From the NCBI GenBank assembly GCA_015654825.1, contig JAATGE010000612.1, forward strand, positions 1 to 5,001: a stretch of 5,001 bases of DNA, read 5' to 3'. This stretch comes from Rhodospirillales bacterium (GTDB lineage Bacteria; Pseudomonadota; Alphaproteobacteria; Acetobacterales; Acetobacteraceae). Position numbers and translations under genes: made by a program. The notes under the pieces are model-generated. The model searched no databases and was not told the DNA's origin. It saw nothing but the letters and a program-made list of their open reading frames with translations. Of the stretch, positions 1-5,001 are shown piece after piece (positions within the stretch are counted from its first letter, which is position 1; every line of letters starts with the position of its first letter).

Positions 1-479
1 CAGCCGGGCCGGACGAAATGGCAGGTATAGCCGTTCGGAATCCGCTCCAGATAATCCTGGTGCTCCGGCTCCGCCTCCCAGAAATCCCCCACCGGCGCGA
101 CTTCCGTCACCACCTTGCCCGGCCACAGGCCCGAAGCCTCCACGTCCTTGATGGTGTCCTCTGCGATCGCCTTTTGCTCGGCGCTCGTATAGAAAATCGC
201 CGAGCGGTAGCTCGCGCCGACATCGTTGCCCTGCCGATTGCGAGTGGTCGGGTCGTGGATCTGAAAGAAGAACTCCAGCAGCGCGCGGAAACTGGTGCGG
301 GCGGGGTCGAAGATGATCTCGATCGCCTCCGCATGATTGCCGTGGTTGCGGTAGGTGGCATTGCGCACCTCGCCGCCTGAATAGCCGACGCGCGTCGACA
401 CCACGCCCGGCAGCTTGCGGATCAGATCCTGCATGCCCCAAAAACACCCGCCGGCGAGAACCGCCCGTTCCGTGCTCAT
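1..479 (-). CDS. msrA: Peptide-methionine (S)-S-oxide reductase MsrA (3' end outside the window)
   Basis: The enzyme reduces methionine-S-sulfoxide, free or in proteins, back to methionine, and so repairs oxidative damage in the cytoplasm. About 159 residues are visible. The signature GCFWG lies at residues 11-15 with the catalytic Cys12. It is followed by VGYSGG (31-36), HAEAIEI (49-55, with the conserved active-site Glu52) and [15 protein letters not shown] (83-97), which carries the Asp and Tyr that bind the sulfoxide. The last part, [11 protein letters not shown], is typical of the C-terminal region of many alphaproteobacterial MsrA proteins, so only some 10-20 residues should be missing beyond position 1. 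The ATG at 479-477 is preceded by AGGAGA (492-487) at 7 nt spacing, which supports this start. A 6-bp hairpin (497-502 with 508-513) lies just upstream of the ribosome binding site. No frame disruption is seen. The family call is essentially certain from the motifs. Confidence 0.96.
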   Translation of the reverse strand, partial: MSTERAVLAGGCFWGMQDLIRKLPGVVSTRVGYSGGEVRNATYRNHGNHAEAIEIIFDPARTSFRALLEFFFQIHDPTTRNRQGNDVGASYRSAIFYTSAEQKAIAEDTIKDVEASGLWPGKVVTEVAPVGDFWEAEPEHQDYLERIPNGYTCHFVRPG

Positions 480-486
480 GTTCGCT

Positions 487-492
487 TCTCCT
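487..492 (-). promoter_or_regulatory. Ribosome binding site of msrA
   Basis: AGGAGA read on the minus strand, 7 nt before the ATG at 479. It is the best Shine-Dalgarno match among the minus-strand genes here and fixes the msrA start. Confidence 0.8.
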
Positions 493-575
493 ACTCGGGC
501 AGATGCGCTGCCCCCGAATTCCGTCCTCATAGTTCGCGGCACGCGCCCCGGCGTTACGCCGCCGGCCGGAGCCGC

Positions 576-728
576 TCAGGTGGCCACCATGTGCAGCGCG
601 CATAGCTCGTTGCTATGCGGGTCACGAAGCTAGGCGAGATACAGGCGGCCCGTCGAGCGCCTTCCCCCCTCATCCAGGGCCATCGCCTTTGAAAATCGCC
701 AGCGCCCGCTCGAACTGACGTCGGCGAA
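576..728 (-). pseudogene. Decayed 3' remnant of a VOC/glyoxalase-superfamily gene
   Basis: Read on the minus strand, the frame ending at the TGA at 578-576 gives LRDPHSNELCALHMVAT. This closely resembles the C-terminal strand of small VOC (glyoxalase/bleomycin-resistance) proteins, where RDPDGNKLCA is typical. In the same frame, ALDEGG and LYLA come just before it, also as expected for the family, but an in-frame TAG (632-630) interrupts the strand right before LRDP. Upstream of about 685 the family-like reading (QFERALAIFKGDG) moves to another frame, which suggests a frameshift. Similarity stops near 728-735, next to the A/T-rich repeat that begins at 741, so roughly the first 80 residues of a normal protein of about 130 are absent. 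No function is expected. The VOC assignment rests on a short C-terminal motif and could be wrong in detail. Confidence 0.55.
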
Positions 729-740
729 CGACGAACAATT

Positions 741-822
741 AACAAAAGTTTTTGCTTCTTTTTTCAAAAAGAAGTGCTTTTTCTTGTTCTTTTTTGAAAA
801 AAAGAACCAAAAAACTTTTGTT
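741..822. repeat. Composite A/T-rich palindromic repeat: outer inverted repeat enclosing two hairpins
   Basis: The outer arms are AACAAAAGTTTTT (741-753) and AAAAACTTTTGTT (810-822), a perfect 13-bp inverted repeat. Inside lie two separate hairpins: CTTCTTTTT/AAAAAGAAG (755-763 with 766-774) and GTTCTTTTT/AAAAAGAAC (786-794 with 799-807). The A/T richness contrasts sharply with the GC-rich surroundings. From memory, similar elements are dispersed in the intergenic regions of acetic acid bacteria; I could not check this. It lies 49 bp beyond the stop of the minus-strand DUF1194 gene, and its stems contain T-runs on both strands, so it may also end transcription. It carries no coding potential of its own and no transposase. 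Confidence 0.8.
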
Positions 823-870
823 CATTCGGTCTTCGCTTTCGGCGTATCGCGGTCGGGCCACGGTACTCCC

Positions 871-1512
871 TTACACGATCGGCTTGTCGCCGATCTCGCG
901 CAGCAGCTTCCGCCGCATTGCCTCCGCGAAATCCTTGTAGTCAGCGCAAACCTGAACGAACGAGCCCGGGCCGCCGATGACGTCCTGTCGGAAATTCGTG
1001 ACCAGGTCAGGCTCTTCGTGCAGGATGCACAGGCCGTTGATCGTCACTCCCTCCGCCACCAGCGCGTCGCGCACGGGCGCCGGCGCCACGCCGTCATTGG
1101 CGCGGCCGTCGGCGGCGACATCGATGATGCGCCGGGTAGCGCTGGCAGGCGCGCGGTCGAGCACGACGCCGGTAGCAGCCAGCGCATTGCCGATGGCGGT
1201 CAGGCCGGCACGCGCGATGCGCGGCATATTGTCCACCGCGTCGGCAAAGCCTGCGGCCTGCGCCGCATTTCCAACCGCGGTCCAGTCCACCACGACATGC
1301 TGCGCGTTCGCGCCGGAGAACAGCACCACGCTGAGCAGTGCAAGTTGGTGCGGGCCGCCGACCAGCGCCTGCACCACCCGCTCGTCGCGCAGCGCCGCCG
1401 CCATGCCGCCAGCAATCAGATTGAACTCCGCGAACGTAACGCTAGCCGAACAGTCGGCCATGAGCACCAGCGCGAGGTCCGCGGGACCTAACGCCGCCAC
1501 CGCGGCCGCCAC
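871..1512 (-). CDS. DUF1194 (von Willebrand A-like) protein, probably exported
   Basis: With GTG at 1512 the product is 213 residues. Near the N-terminus ADLALVLMADCSASV carries a MIDAS-type DxSxS (Asp20, Ser22, Ser24), typical of metal-binding von Willebrand A folds. Later come RAGLTAIG (about 101-108, the position of the MIDAS threonine), DVAADGRANDG (131-141), GVTINGLCI (155-163) and VIGGPGSFV (178-186), and the chain ends in an RRKLLREIG segment. This order and spacing match the DUF1194 family over its full length. The role of the family is unknown; members usually have a signal peptide. The start is uncertain. The hydrophobic run LAVFAVAAAVAAL before ADLAL looks like a signal-peptide core, but it extends upstream of the GTG to 1527, where only CTG is available. 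GTG at 1500 is another option. The gene overlaps the 3' end of the HpnL-like gene in another frame, so the two are probably co-transcribed and translationally coupled. The stop is TAA at 873-871. Confidence 0.88.
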   Translation of the reverse strand: MAAAVAALGPADLALVLMADCSASVTFAEFNLIAGGMAAALRDERVVQALVGGPHQLALLSVVLFSGANAQHVVVDWTAVGNAAQAAGFADAVDNMPRIARAGLTAIGNALAATGVVLDRAPASATRRIIDVAADGRANDGVAPAPVRDALVAEGVTINGLCILHEEPDLVTNFRQDVIGGPGSFVQVCADYKDFAEAMRRKLLREIGDKPIV

Positions 1513-2468
1513 AGCAAATACTGCCAGAACGCGGCACCACTGACCCCCACTACCAGTTCGCGCACCCGCTTGACCATGGACAGTGCCACGGCATCCGGCG
1601 CGCTGATGCCGAACAGCGCGCCAGCGATCACAAACCCGGCTTCCTGCGCGGCCAGCCCGGCCGGCAGCGCAAATCCCGCGCTGCGCGCCGCCATGCCCAG
1701 GCCCTCGATGGCGAATGCCGCACCAGGCCCCACCGGATGGCCAATGGCGCGCATGATCACCCATACCTCGGCGCCACCGAGGCTCCAGGACGCCGTGTGC
1801 ACCGCCAGCGCGCTGGCGATCTCCCCGCGGCGGGCGTGCAGCGCCATCAAGCCATCATGCAGCCCCTCCATCGTGGCGCCGACACCGAGAAAGCGGGCAC
1901 CCCGCTCCACCAGCCGCATCAGGCCGGCGCGCTGCGCCAGCACGAACCCGAAGGCGCCTGCCAGGATCGGCAGCACCGCGAGCGCGGCACGTCCGGGTGA
2001 GAGCTGACCCGGCGCCAGTAGCGCGACGGCGGCGAGTGACATGGCCAGATAGGGCGCCTGGGCAGCGGCCTCGCAGGTAAGATCGCCGGTGGTCGAGGCT
2101 GTGGCGGCGGCAAGTGTCATGCCGGTGTCCCGCGCCAGCAGGCGGGTCGCTGCCACGGCGCCGCTGACGCCGGCCAGCGGCAGCAGGGTGTTCACCGCTT
2201 CCCGCACCCAGCGCGCGCGAACCGGCGCCAGCGGCGAAGGCCGGGGCAGCGGCAGCAACAGCCACCAGCCTAGCCCGGACAGCGTCAGTTGCACCGCGTG
2301 CACGCACAGCGCCGCGGGCAGTGCCGGCAACGCGCGCCAGACAGCGGCGCCGATATCCGCGGCACCCCACCACACCACCATGAACACGGTGGCGGCGATC
2401 GAGGCCGCCAGCACGACGATACCGACCACGCGAAGCTTAGCCTGGCGCGAGGCGGCGCTGCTGCTCAT
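1488..2468 (-). CDS. HpnL-like integral membrane protein (lysylphosphatidylglycerol synthase transmembrane-region family)
   Basis: A 326-residue, strongly hydrophobic protein with several membrane segments, the first at about 13-33 and others at about 44-72, 136-152 and 160-178, with more in the C-terminal half. Two stretches recall the HpnL family: RWVREAVNTLLPLAGVSG (86-103), followed by RLLARD and a TTGDLTCE segment, and AARSAGFALPAGLAAQEAGF (260-279), followed by ALFGISAPDAVALSMVKRVREL. The fold is shared with the flippase-like transmembrane part of lysylphosphatidylglycerol synthases, but there is no C-terminal aminoacyl-transferase domain, so no lipid aminoacylation should be assumed. 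HpnL genes are named for association with hopanoid clusters; their biochemical role is unsettled, and no other hopanoid gene is visible here. The ATG at 2468 is the first in the frame, but it has no clear Shine-Dalgarno. The gene lies 142 bp after the methyltransferase stop and its end overlaps the DUF1194 gene. Confidence 0.88.
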   Translation of the reverse strand: MSSSAASRQAKLRVVGIVVLAASIAATVFMVVWWGAADIGAAVWRALPALPAALCVHAVQLTLSGLGWWLLLPLPRPSPLAPVRARWVREAVNTLLPLAGVSGAVAATRLLARDTGMTLAAATASTTGDLTCEAAAQAPYLAMSLAAVALLAPGQLSPGRAALAVLPILAGAFGFVLAQRAGLMRLVERGARFLGVGATMEGLHDGLMALHARRGEIASALAVHTASWSLGGAEVWVIMRAIGHPVGPGAAFAIEGLGMAARSAGFALPAGLAAQEAGFVIAGALFGISAPDAVALSMVKRVRELVVGVSGAAFWQYLLWRPRWRR

Positions 2469-2610
2469 GGTCGGTCTGAATAGAAGGGCGAAGCGCCAGG
2501 GGCTCCGGCCCCGGAACCCCGACGGCGTGCCGCCGCTGGCGTTGGCGCTGTGCGGCGGGAATCAATCGCCCCCGGTTCGTTGCGACTGACGAGGTCTGGG
2601 GCGTGGGGTC
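2469..2610. repeat. Intercistronic region with a cluster of GC-rich stem-loops
   Basis: This 142-bp gap between two minus-strand genes has no coding signal but holds at least three inverted repeats. GGCG/CGCC is at 2487-2490 with 2494-2497. A 10-bp near-perfect stem pairs 2499-2508 with 2511-2520 (GGGGCTCCGG/CCGGAACCCC; its one mismatch is a G-U pair in the minus-strand RNA). CCGCCGC/GCGGCGG pairs 2530-2536 with 2552-2558. Such GC-rich palindromic gaps are common in this bacterial group and could stabilise or attenuate the transcript. No T-run follows any stem on the minus strand, so a strong intrinsic terminator is not supported. Confidence 0.55.
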
Positions 2611-3354
2611 TCAGGTACCGAGGACGCTGCGCGTGATGGGTCCGGCGTCGTCTCCCGGCCTTTCCAGCATCGTCACAAGGTAGAACGGTCGCCGATGCTC
2701 CGCCGTAACCTGTAGCCCCGGCGACCAGGCGAAAGCCTGGTGAATGCGGCGGGAAAGCCGGCTGTCGGCGTCCGCGCCCGAGAAGTAATGGTTGGCGAGC
2801 AGACATACGCCTCCTGGCCGCAGCAGCCGCGCCAGCCGAAGCGCGACCTCTTTCAGCGTGGCATCGGTAAGCGGTGGCGGCAGGTAGTAAAGCGTATCCG
2901 CCAGCACAAGAAGGTCGAAGCTGCCTTCCAGCACCGCCGGCAGCGCCATCATGTCGCCCTGCATGAAGCTGAGCTGGGGCAGATCGCGGTGCGCCGTGGT
3001 GGCGTGCGCCACGGCCGCCTCGGAAATATCGATGCCCACCACCTCGTCGGCATGGGCGGCGAGACGGCGTGCCATCAGCCCGAGGCCGCTGCCAAGGTCG
3101 AGCGCGCGCGCAAACCGGCGGGGCGGCAGCAGGCTGGCCAGCACGTCGTATTTGCGGCGCTGATAGACATAGCGCGGATCGGCCGAAGCCCACGGATCGC
3201 CGCCCTCGTAGGCGGCGTCGAAGGCGGCGAGGTCGCCGTCGGTGGCGCGCATCCTGGCAATGCTGGCGTCGGTGCGGGCGCTGCGGAGAAACAGTCCGAT
3301 ATCGCGCGGGCTCATGAACAGGAAACCGCCGAAGCGGCCAATAGCAACGGACAT
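2611..3354 (-). CDS. SAM-dependent methyltransferase, NodS-like class I
   Basis: A 247-residue cytoplasmic enzyme that should transfer a methyl group from S-adenosylmethionine; the acceptor cannot be deduced. The segment YEGGDPWASADPRYVYQRRK (49-68) matches the N-terminal region of NodS-like methyltransferases. The Rossmann motif I follows as LDLGSGLG (85-92), then VVGIDIS with the ribose-binding Asp109 (105-111), GDMMALP (133-139), FDLLVLADTLYYLPPP (146-161, motif IV region) and LLRPGGVCLLANHYF (177-191). True NodS N-methylates chitooligosaccharide precursors of Nod factors, but many relatives sit in unrelated envelope or glycan loci, so nodulation is not implied. The chosen ATG (3354-3352) follows GGGGGG at very short spacing; the ATG at 3315 (MSPRDIG) is a possible alternative start. 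The stop is TGA at 2613-2611. It lies upstream of the HpnL-like gene on the same strand and is divergent from btuB. Confidence 0.9.
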   Translation of the reverse strand: MSVAIGRFGGFLFMSPRDIGLFLRSARTDASIARMRATDGDLAAFDAAYEGGDPWASADPRYVYQRRKYDVLASLLPPRRFARALDLGSGLGLMARRLAAHADEVVGIDISEAAVAHATTAHRDLPQLSFMQGDMMALPAVLEGSFDLLVLADTLYYLPPPLTDATLKEVALRLARLLRPGGVCLLANHYFSGADADSRLSRRIHQAFAWSPGLQVTAEHRRPFYLVTMLERPGDDAGPITRSVLGT

Positions 3355-3405
3355 ATCCCCCCGAGACGGCCCCTCCGCAGGGCCTGCCGCGTCGTGGGAC
3401 GCGGC
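3355..3405 (-). promoter_or_regulatory. Structured 5' leader of the methyltransferase gene
   Basis: Immediately upstream of the methyltransferase start is a perfect 8-bp hairpin with a 4-nt loop, GCCGCGTC (3386-3393) with GACGCGGC (3398-3405). A 5-bp GGCCC/GGGCC stem follows nearer the start. A purine-rich GGAGGGG lies in the second stem, about 17 nt from the ATG and too far to be a normal Shine-Dalgarno. The G-run directly before ATATG is the only nearby alternative. Regulatory function is inferred from structure alone. Confidence 0.35.
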
Positions 3406-3460
3406 GACTGTCACAAAGCGGCACACTGCGGCAAACCTCTGCGCCGCGTCAAATTCAGCT

Positions 3461-3476
3461 GCACACAGTCGTGTGC
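3461..3476. promoter_or_regulatory. Palindrome in the divergent intergenic region, possible operator
   Basis: GCACAC, a 4-nt AGTC spacer, then GTGTGC form a perfect 6-bp dyad. It lies about 107 bp upstream of the methyltransferase start and about 53 bp before the riboswitch. The position between divergent genes suits a transcription factor site, but it matches no operator I know. Confidence 0.3.
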
Positions 3477-3528
3477 TTCGCACGGGCCCTTTCAGCGTGA
3501 ACCGGCAGCGTGTACACCCAGGCGCAGA

Positions 3529-3709
3529 AACAGGTGGCCCGAAAGGGCTGAAACGGGAACGCGGTGCGACACCGCGGCTGCCCCCGCAACTGTAAGCGGC
3601 CATAGGGCCGGCCCCAATGCCATTGCCGCATCGCGCGGCGAGAAGGCGGGCCGGCAGGATCCCCTCCAGCAACCGGGGATCGGGTCGTGAGCCAGGAGAC
3701 CGGCCTGTA
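3529..3709 (+). promoter_or_regulatory. Cobalamin (adenosylcobalamin-type) riboswitch aptamer
   Basis: The leader of the btuB-type gene contains the conserved parts of a cobalamin aptamer in the right order. ACAGGTGGCCC at 3530-3540 is the 5' strand of the closing helix. A GGGAACGCGGTGCGACACCGCGG hairpin region spans 3555-3577. The near-invariant CCCCGCAACTGTAAGCGG is at 3582-3599, and the B12 box GCCAGGAGACCGGCCTGT at 3691-3708. ACAGG (3530-3534) pairs with CCTGT (3704-3708) to close the aptamer. A perfect 7-bp peripheral hairpin, GATCCCC/GGGGATC (3658-3664 with 3675-3681), sits in a part of the class that varies in length. In this family, cobalamin binding normally lowers expression of the gene downstream, here its own outer-membrane importer. 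Confidence 0.96.
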
Positions 3710-3827
3710 TCGAGACGGCACGCGCGTTCCGGGCGGGGTGCACCGGGGCAACGGGTTTTTACCCGCAGGCGGGCAATCGCCCTTCTGAACCCGCCATGCA
3801 CGGCATGGCCCTGCGGAGTCTCGACCG
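3710..3827 (+). promoter_or_regulatory. Riboswitch expression platform and ribosome binding site of the btuB-type gene
   Basis: The 118 nt between the B12 box and the start codon can form several local stems: GGCGGG/CCCGCC (3732-3737 with 3790-3795), CGGGT/ACCCG with a TTTT loop (3752-3756 with 3761-3765), and GCCATG/CATGGC (3793-3798 with 3804-3809). The Shine-Dalgarno GGAG is at 3815-3818, 9 nt before ATG. TCGAGAC at 3710-3716, directly after the B12 box, is perfectly complementary to GTCTCGA at 3818-3824, which touches the end of the Shine-Dalgarno and the spacer before the start codon. No stem is followed by a long T-run, so translational control seems more likely than termination; this is inference. 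Confidence 0.6.
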
Positions 3828-5001
3828 ATGCGCAAATCCGCGCTCTTTCTGTTGTTATTGCCTGTCGCCACCCATGCGAGCGCCCAGATCGCGCCTGCTG
3901 TGGATCGACTCCCCGATCCGGAACAGGTCCTGGTGACCGCGACGCGAACGCCGACCGCGGCCGCCGATATCGCGGCCGGCGTCACGATCATTGACCGCGC
4001 GACGATCGAGCAGCGTGGCTACACCGACCTGGTGCAGGCACTGTCAGCAGTGCCGGGATTGCGCATTGCGCAGTCGGGCGGCCCCGGCTCGGTTGCCAGC
4101 GTGTTCATCCGCGGCACCAACAGCAATCAGGTGCTGGTGCTGCGCGACGGCGTGCCGGTCAACGATCCCGGCGACCCCGGCGGTCTGTTCAATTTCGGCG
4201 TGGATACGCTGAACGATGTCGAACGCATCGAAATCGTGCGCGGCCCGATGAGCAGCCTGTACGGCTCCGGCGCGATCGGCGGCGTAATCAACCTGATTAC
4301 CAGCCACCGGGCCGGCGCGGTGCACGGCGAGCTGACGCTGGCCGGTGGCACCAACACCACCGGCCTGGCACGCGGGAGTGCCGACGGCAGCACCGGCATC
4401 TGGGATTTTGCCGGCACCGCCGAAGGATTTTCCACCCGCGGCTTCGATCAGACGCCGCCGCGCGAGGCGGTCTACACGGGCGAGGCGGACGGCGATCGCG
4501 AAAAACTTGGAACGATCGAAGTCGGCGTGACGCCGATCGCCGGCACGCGCATTTCGCTCGGTCTGCGCGGACGCGACTCGAAATATGGCTACGACGAGCA
4601 GGGCGCGGTGACCTATGACGGCGGCAATGCCACCGGGTACGACGCCACCTATTCCGGCCGTGTGGGCGTTGTCAGCCACCTGCTGCACGATGCCTGGACC
4701 ACGTCTCTGCTGCTGTCGCGCGTGCAGGACGACCGGCACTACACCGTGACCGCGGATCCTTTGGATCCGAACGGCGACACCGAGGACGACCACTATCATG
4801 GGCGCCGCACCGACGCCGAGTGGAACAATACGCTGGCGCTGCCGGATTTCTCGGTCGCCGATGCGGCGACGCTGACGGCGGGCTACGGCCACATCAACGA
4901 CACCGCCGATACGCACATCGACAGCGTCAGCTTCGGCTCGCCATATTTCAGTCTCACGCGGGCCCATCAAGACACGGATGCCGGCTATGCCGGCGGCCAG
5001 G
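3828..5001 (+). CDS. btuB: BtuB-type TonB-dependent vitamin B12 outer-membrane receptor (3' end outside the window)
   Basis: The frame stays open from ATG 3828 to the window end (391 residues); a full receptor has about 600-650. A signal peptide is evident: MRKSALFLLLLPVATHASA, with likely cleavage after ASA at residue 19. The TonB-box-like segment EQVLVTATRTP (32-42) follows. The plug domain spans about 45-158: DLVQALSAVPGLRI (67-80), VFIRGTNSNQVLVLRDGVPV (92-111), then VERIEIVRGPMSSLYGSGAIGGVINLIT (131-158), the classic end of a BtuB/FecA-type plug. The beta-barrel begins after that, with alternating strands. The protein should bind a corrinoid outside the cell and import it into the periplasm with energy from TonB-ExbB-ExbD. 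The cobalamin riboswitch directly upstream is the main evidence for B12 over a siderophore or haem. GGAG at 9 nt spacing supports the start. No downstream btuF/C/D or cob gene is visible. Confidence 0.93.
   Translation, partial: MRKSALFLLLLPVATHASAQIAPAVDRLPDPEQVLVTATRTPTAAADIAAGVTIIDRATIEQRGYTDLVQALSAVPGLRIAQSGGPGSVASVFIRGTNSNQVLVLRDGVPVNDPGDPGGLFNFGVDTLNDVERIEIVRGPMSSLYGSGAIGGVINLITSHRAGAVHGELTLAGGTNTTGLARGSADGSTGIWDFAGTAEGFSTRGFDQTPPREAVYTGEADGDREKLGTIEVGVTPIAGTRISLGLRGRDSKYGYDEQGAVTYDGGNATGYDATYSGRVGVVSHLLHDAWTTSLLLSRVQDDRHYTVTADPLDPNGDTEDDHYHGRRTDAEWNNTLALPDFSVADAATLTAGYGHINDTADTHIDSVSFGSPYFSLTRAHQDTDAGYAGGQ

Noticed and set aside
741..822. CRISPR-like repeat array
   Set aside because: There are only two similar hairpins and no regular spacers or direct repeats of constant length.
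1513..1764. Extension of the DUF1194 frame up to an ATG at 1764
   Set aside because: The extra 84 residues overlap the conserved C-terminal half of the HpnL-like protein in another frame and have no family similarity.
3423..3452. TTGACG on the minus strand as a -35 box for the methyltransferase
   Set aside because: At 18 bp spacing the matching -10 would be CAGTGT, a poor match; too weak to annotate as a promoter.
2740..3690. Long open frame on the plus strand opposite the methyltransferase
   Set aside because: It is antisense to a well-supported methyltransferase, runs on into the divergent intergenic region and the riboswitch, and has no recognisable motif. Long shadow frames are expected at this GC content.
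3752..3765. CGGGT-TTTT-ACCCG hairpin as an intrinsic terminator of the riboswitch
   Set aside because: The T-run is in the loop, not after the stem, so it does not have the form of an intrinsic terminator.
3455..3991. Minus-strand frames across the riboswitch and the start of btuB
   Set aside because: They read through the conserved cobalamin aptamer and the receptor signal peptide on the opposite strand; the composition is that of GC-rich shadow frames.
4753..4769. CGGATCC/GGATCCG inverted repeat in the receptor gene
   Set aside because: It codes for part of a loop-like segment (ADPLDP) in an intact frame, and a 7-bp dyad inside a gene is expected by chance and codon use.
4044..4970. Long minus-strand frame of 308 codons
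   Set aside because: It lies wholly inside the btuB-type gene on the other strand and shows no protein family features.

Overview
The window is GC-rich (except for one short A/T-rich repeat) and codes densely. Gene content, codon use and repeat style suggest an alphaproteobacterium, most likely of the Acetobacteraceae/Rhodospirillales. The pointers are an HpnL-type membrane protein, a DUF1194 protein, a NodS-like methyltransferase, a btuB gene behind a cobalamin riboswitch, and a nested A/T-rich palindrome of a kind I remember from acetic acid bacteria. The family assignment is inference; no marker gene is present.

Layout. Positions 1-479 (minus) hold all but the 3' end of msrA, a methionine sulfoxide reductase. 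Positions 576-728 (minus) hold a decayed 3' fragment of a VOC/glyoxalase-like gene. It is cut short where a composite A/T-rich inverted repeat begins (741-822). Next come three minus-strand genes, read from high to low coordinates: a SAM-dependent methyltransferase (3354-2611), an HpnL-like multi-pass membrane protein (2468-1488) and a DUF1194 von Willebrand-like protein (about 1512-871) that overlaps the end of the membrane protein gene. A 142-bp gap rich in stem-loops separates the methyltransferase from the membrane protein gene.

A divergent intergenic region of about 470 bp (3355-3827) separates the methyltransferase from a plus-strand gene. It holds a structured methyltransferase leader, a GCACAC/GTGTGC palindrome, a complete cobalamin riboswitch (about 3529-3709) and its expression platform. 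The riboswitch precedes a BtuB-type TonB-dependent outer-membrane receptor that starts at 3828 and runs off the right edge.

How they work together. The riboswitch and receptor form a standard vitamin B12 feedback circuit: cobalamin binding to the leader should lower synthesis of its own importer. The methyltransferase and HpnL-like protein may belong to an envelope lipid or glycolipid pathway, but no substrate can be read from the sequence. The DUF1194 protein is probably exported and is of unknown role. I see no CRISPR array, phage gene, transposase, tRNA or rRNA, and no convincing new multi-gene system. The less ordinary items are the nested repeat, the non-standard start of the DUF1194 gene, and a possible long-range pairing in the btuB leader.
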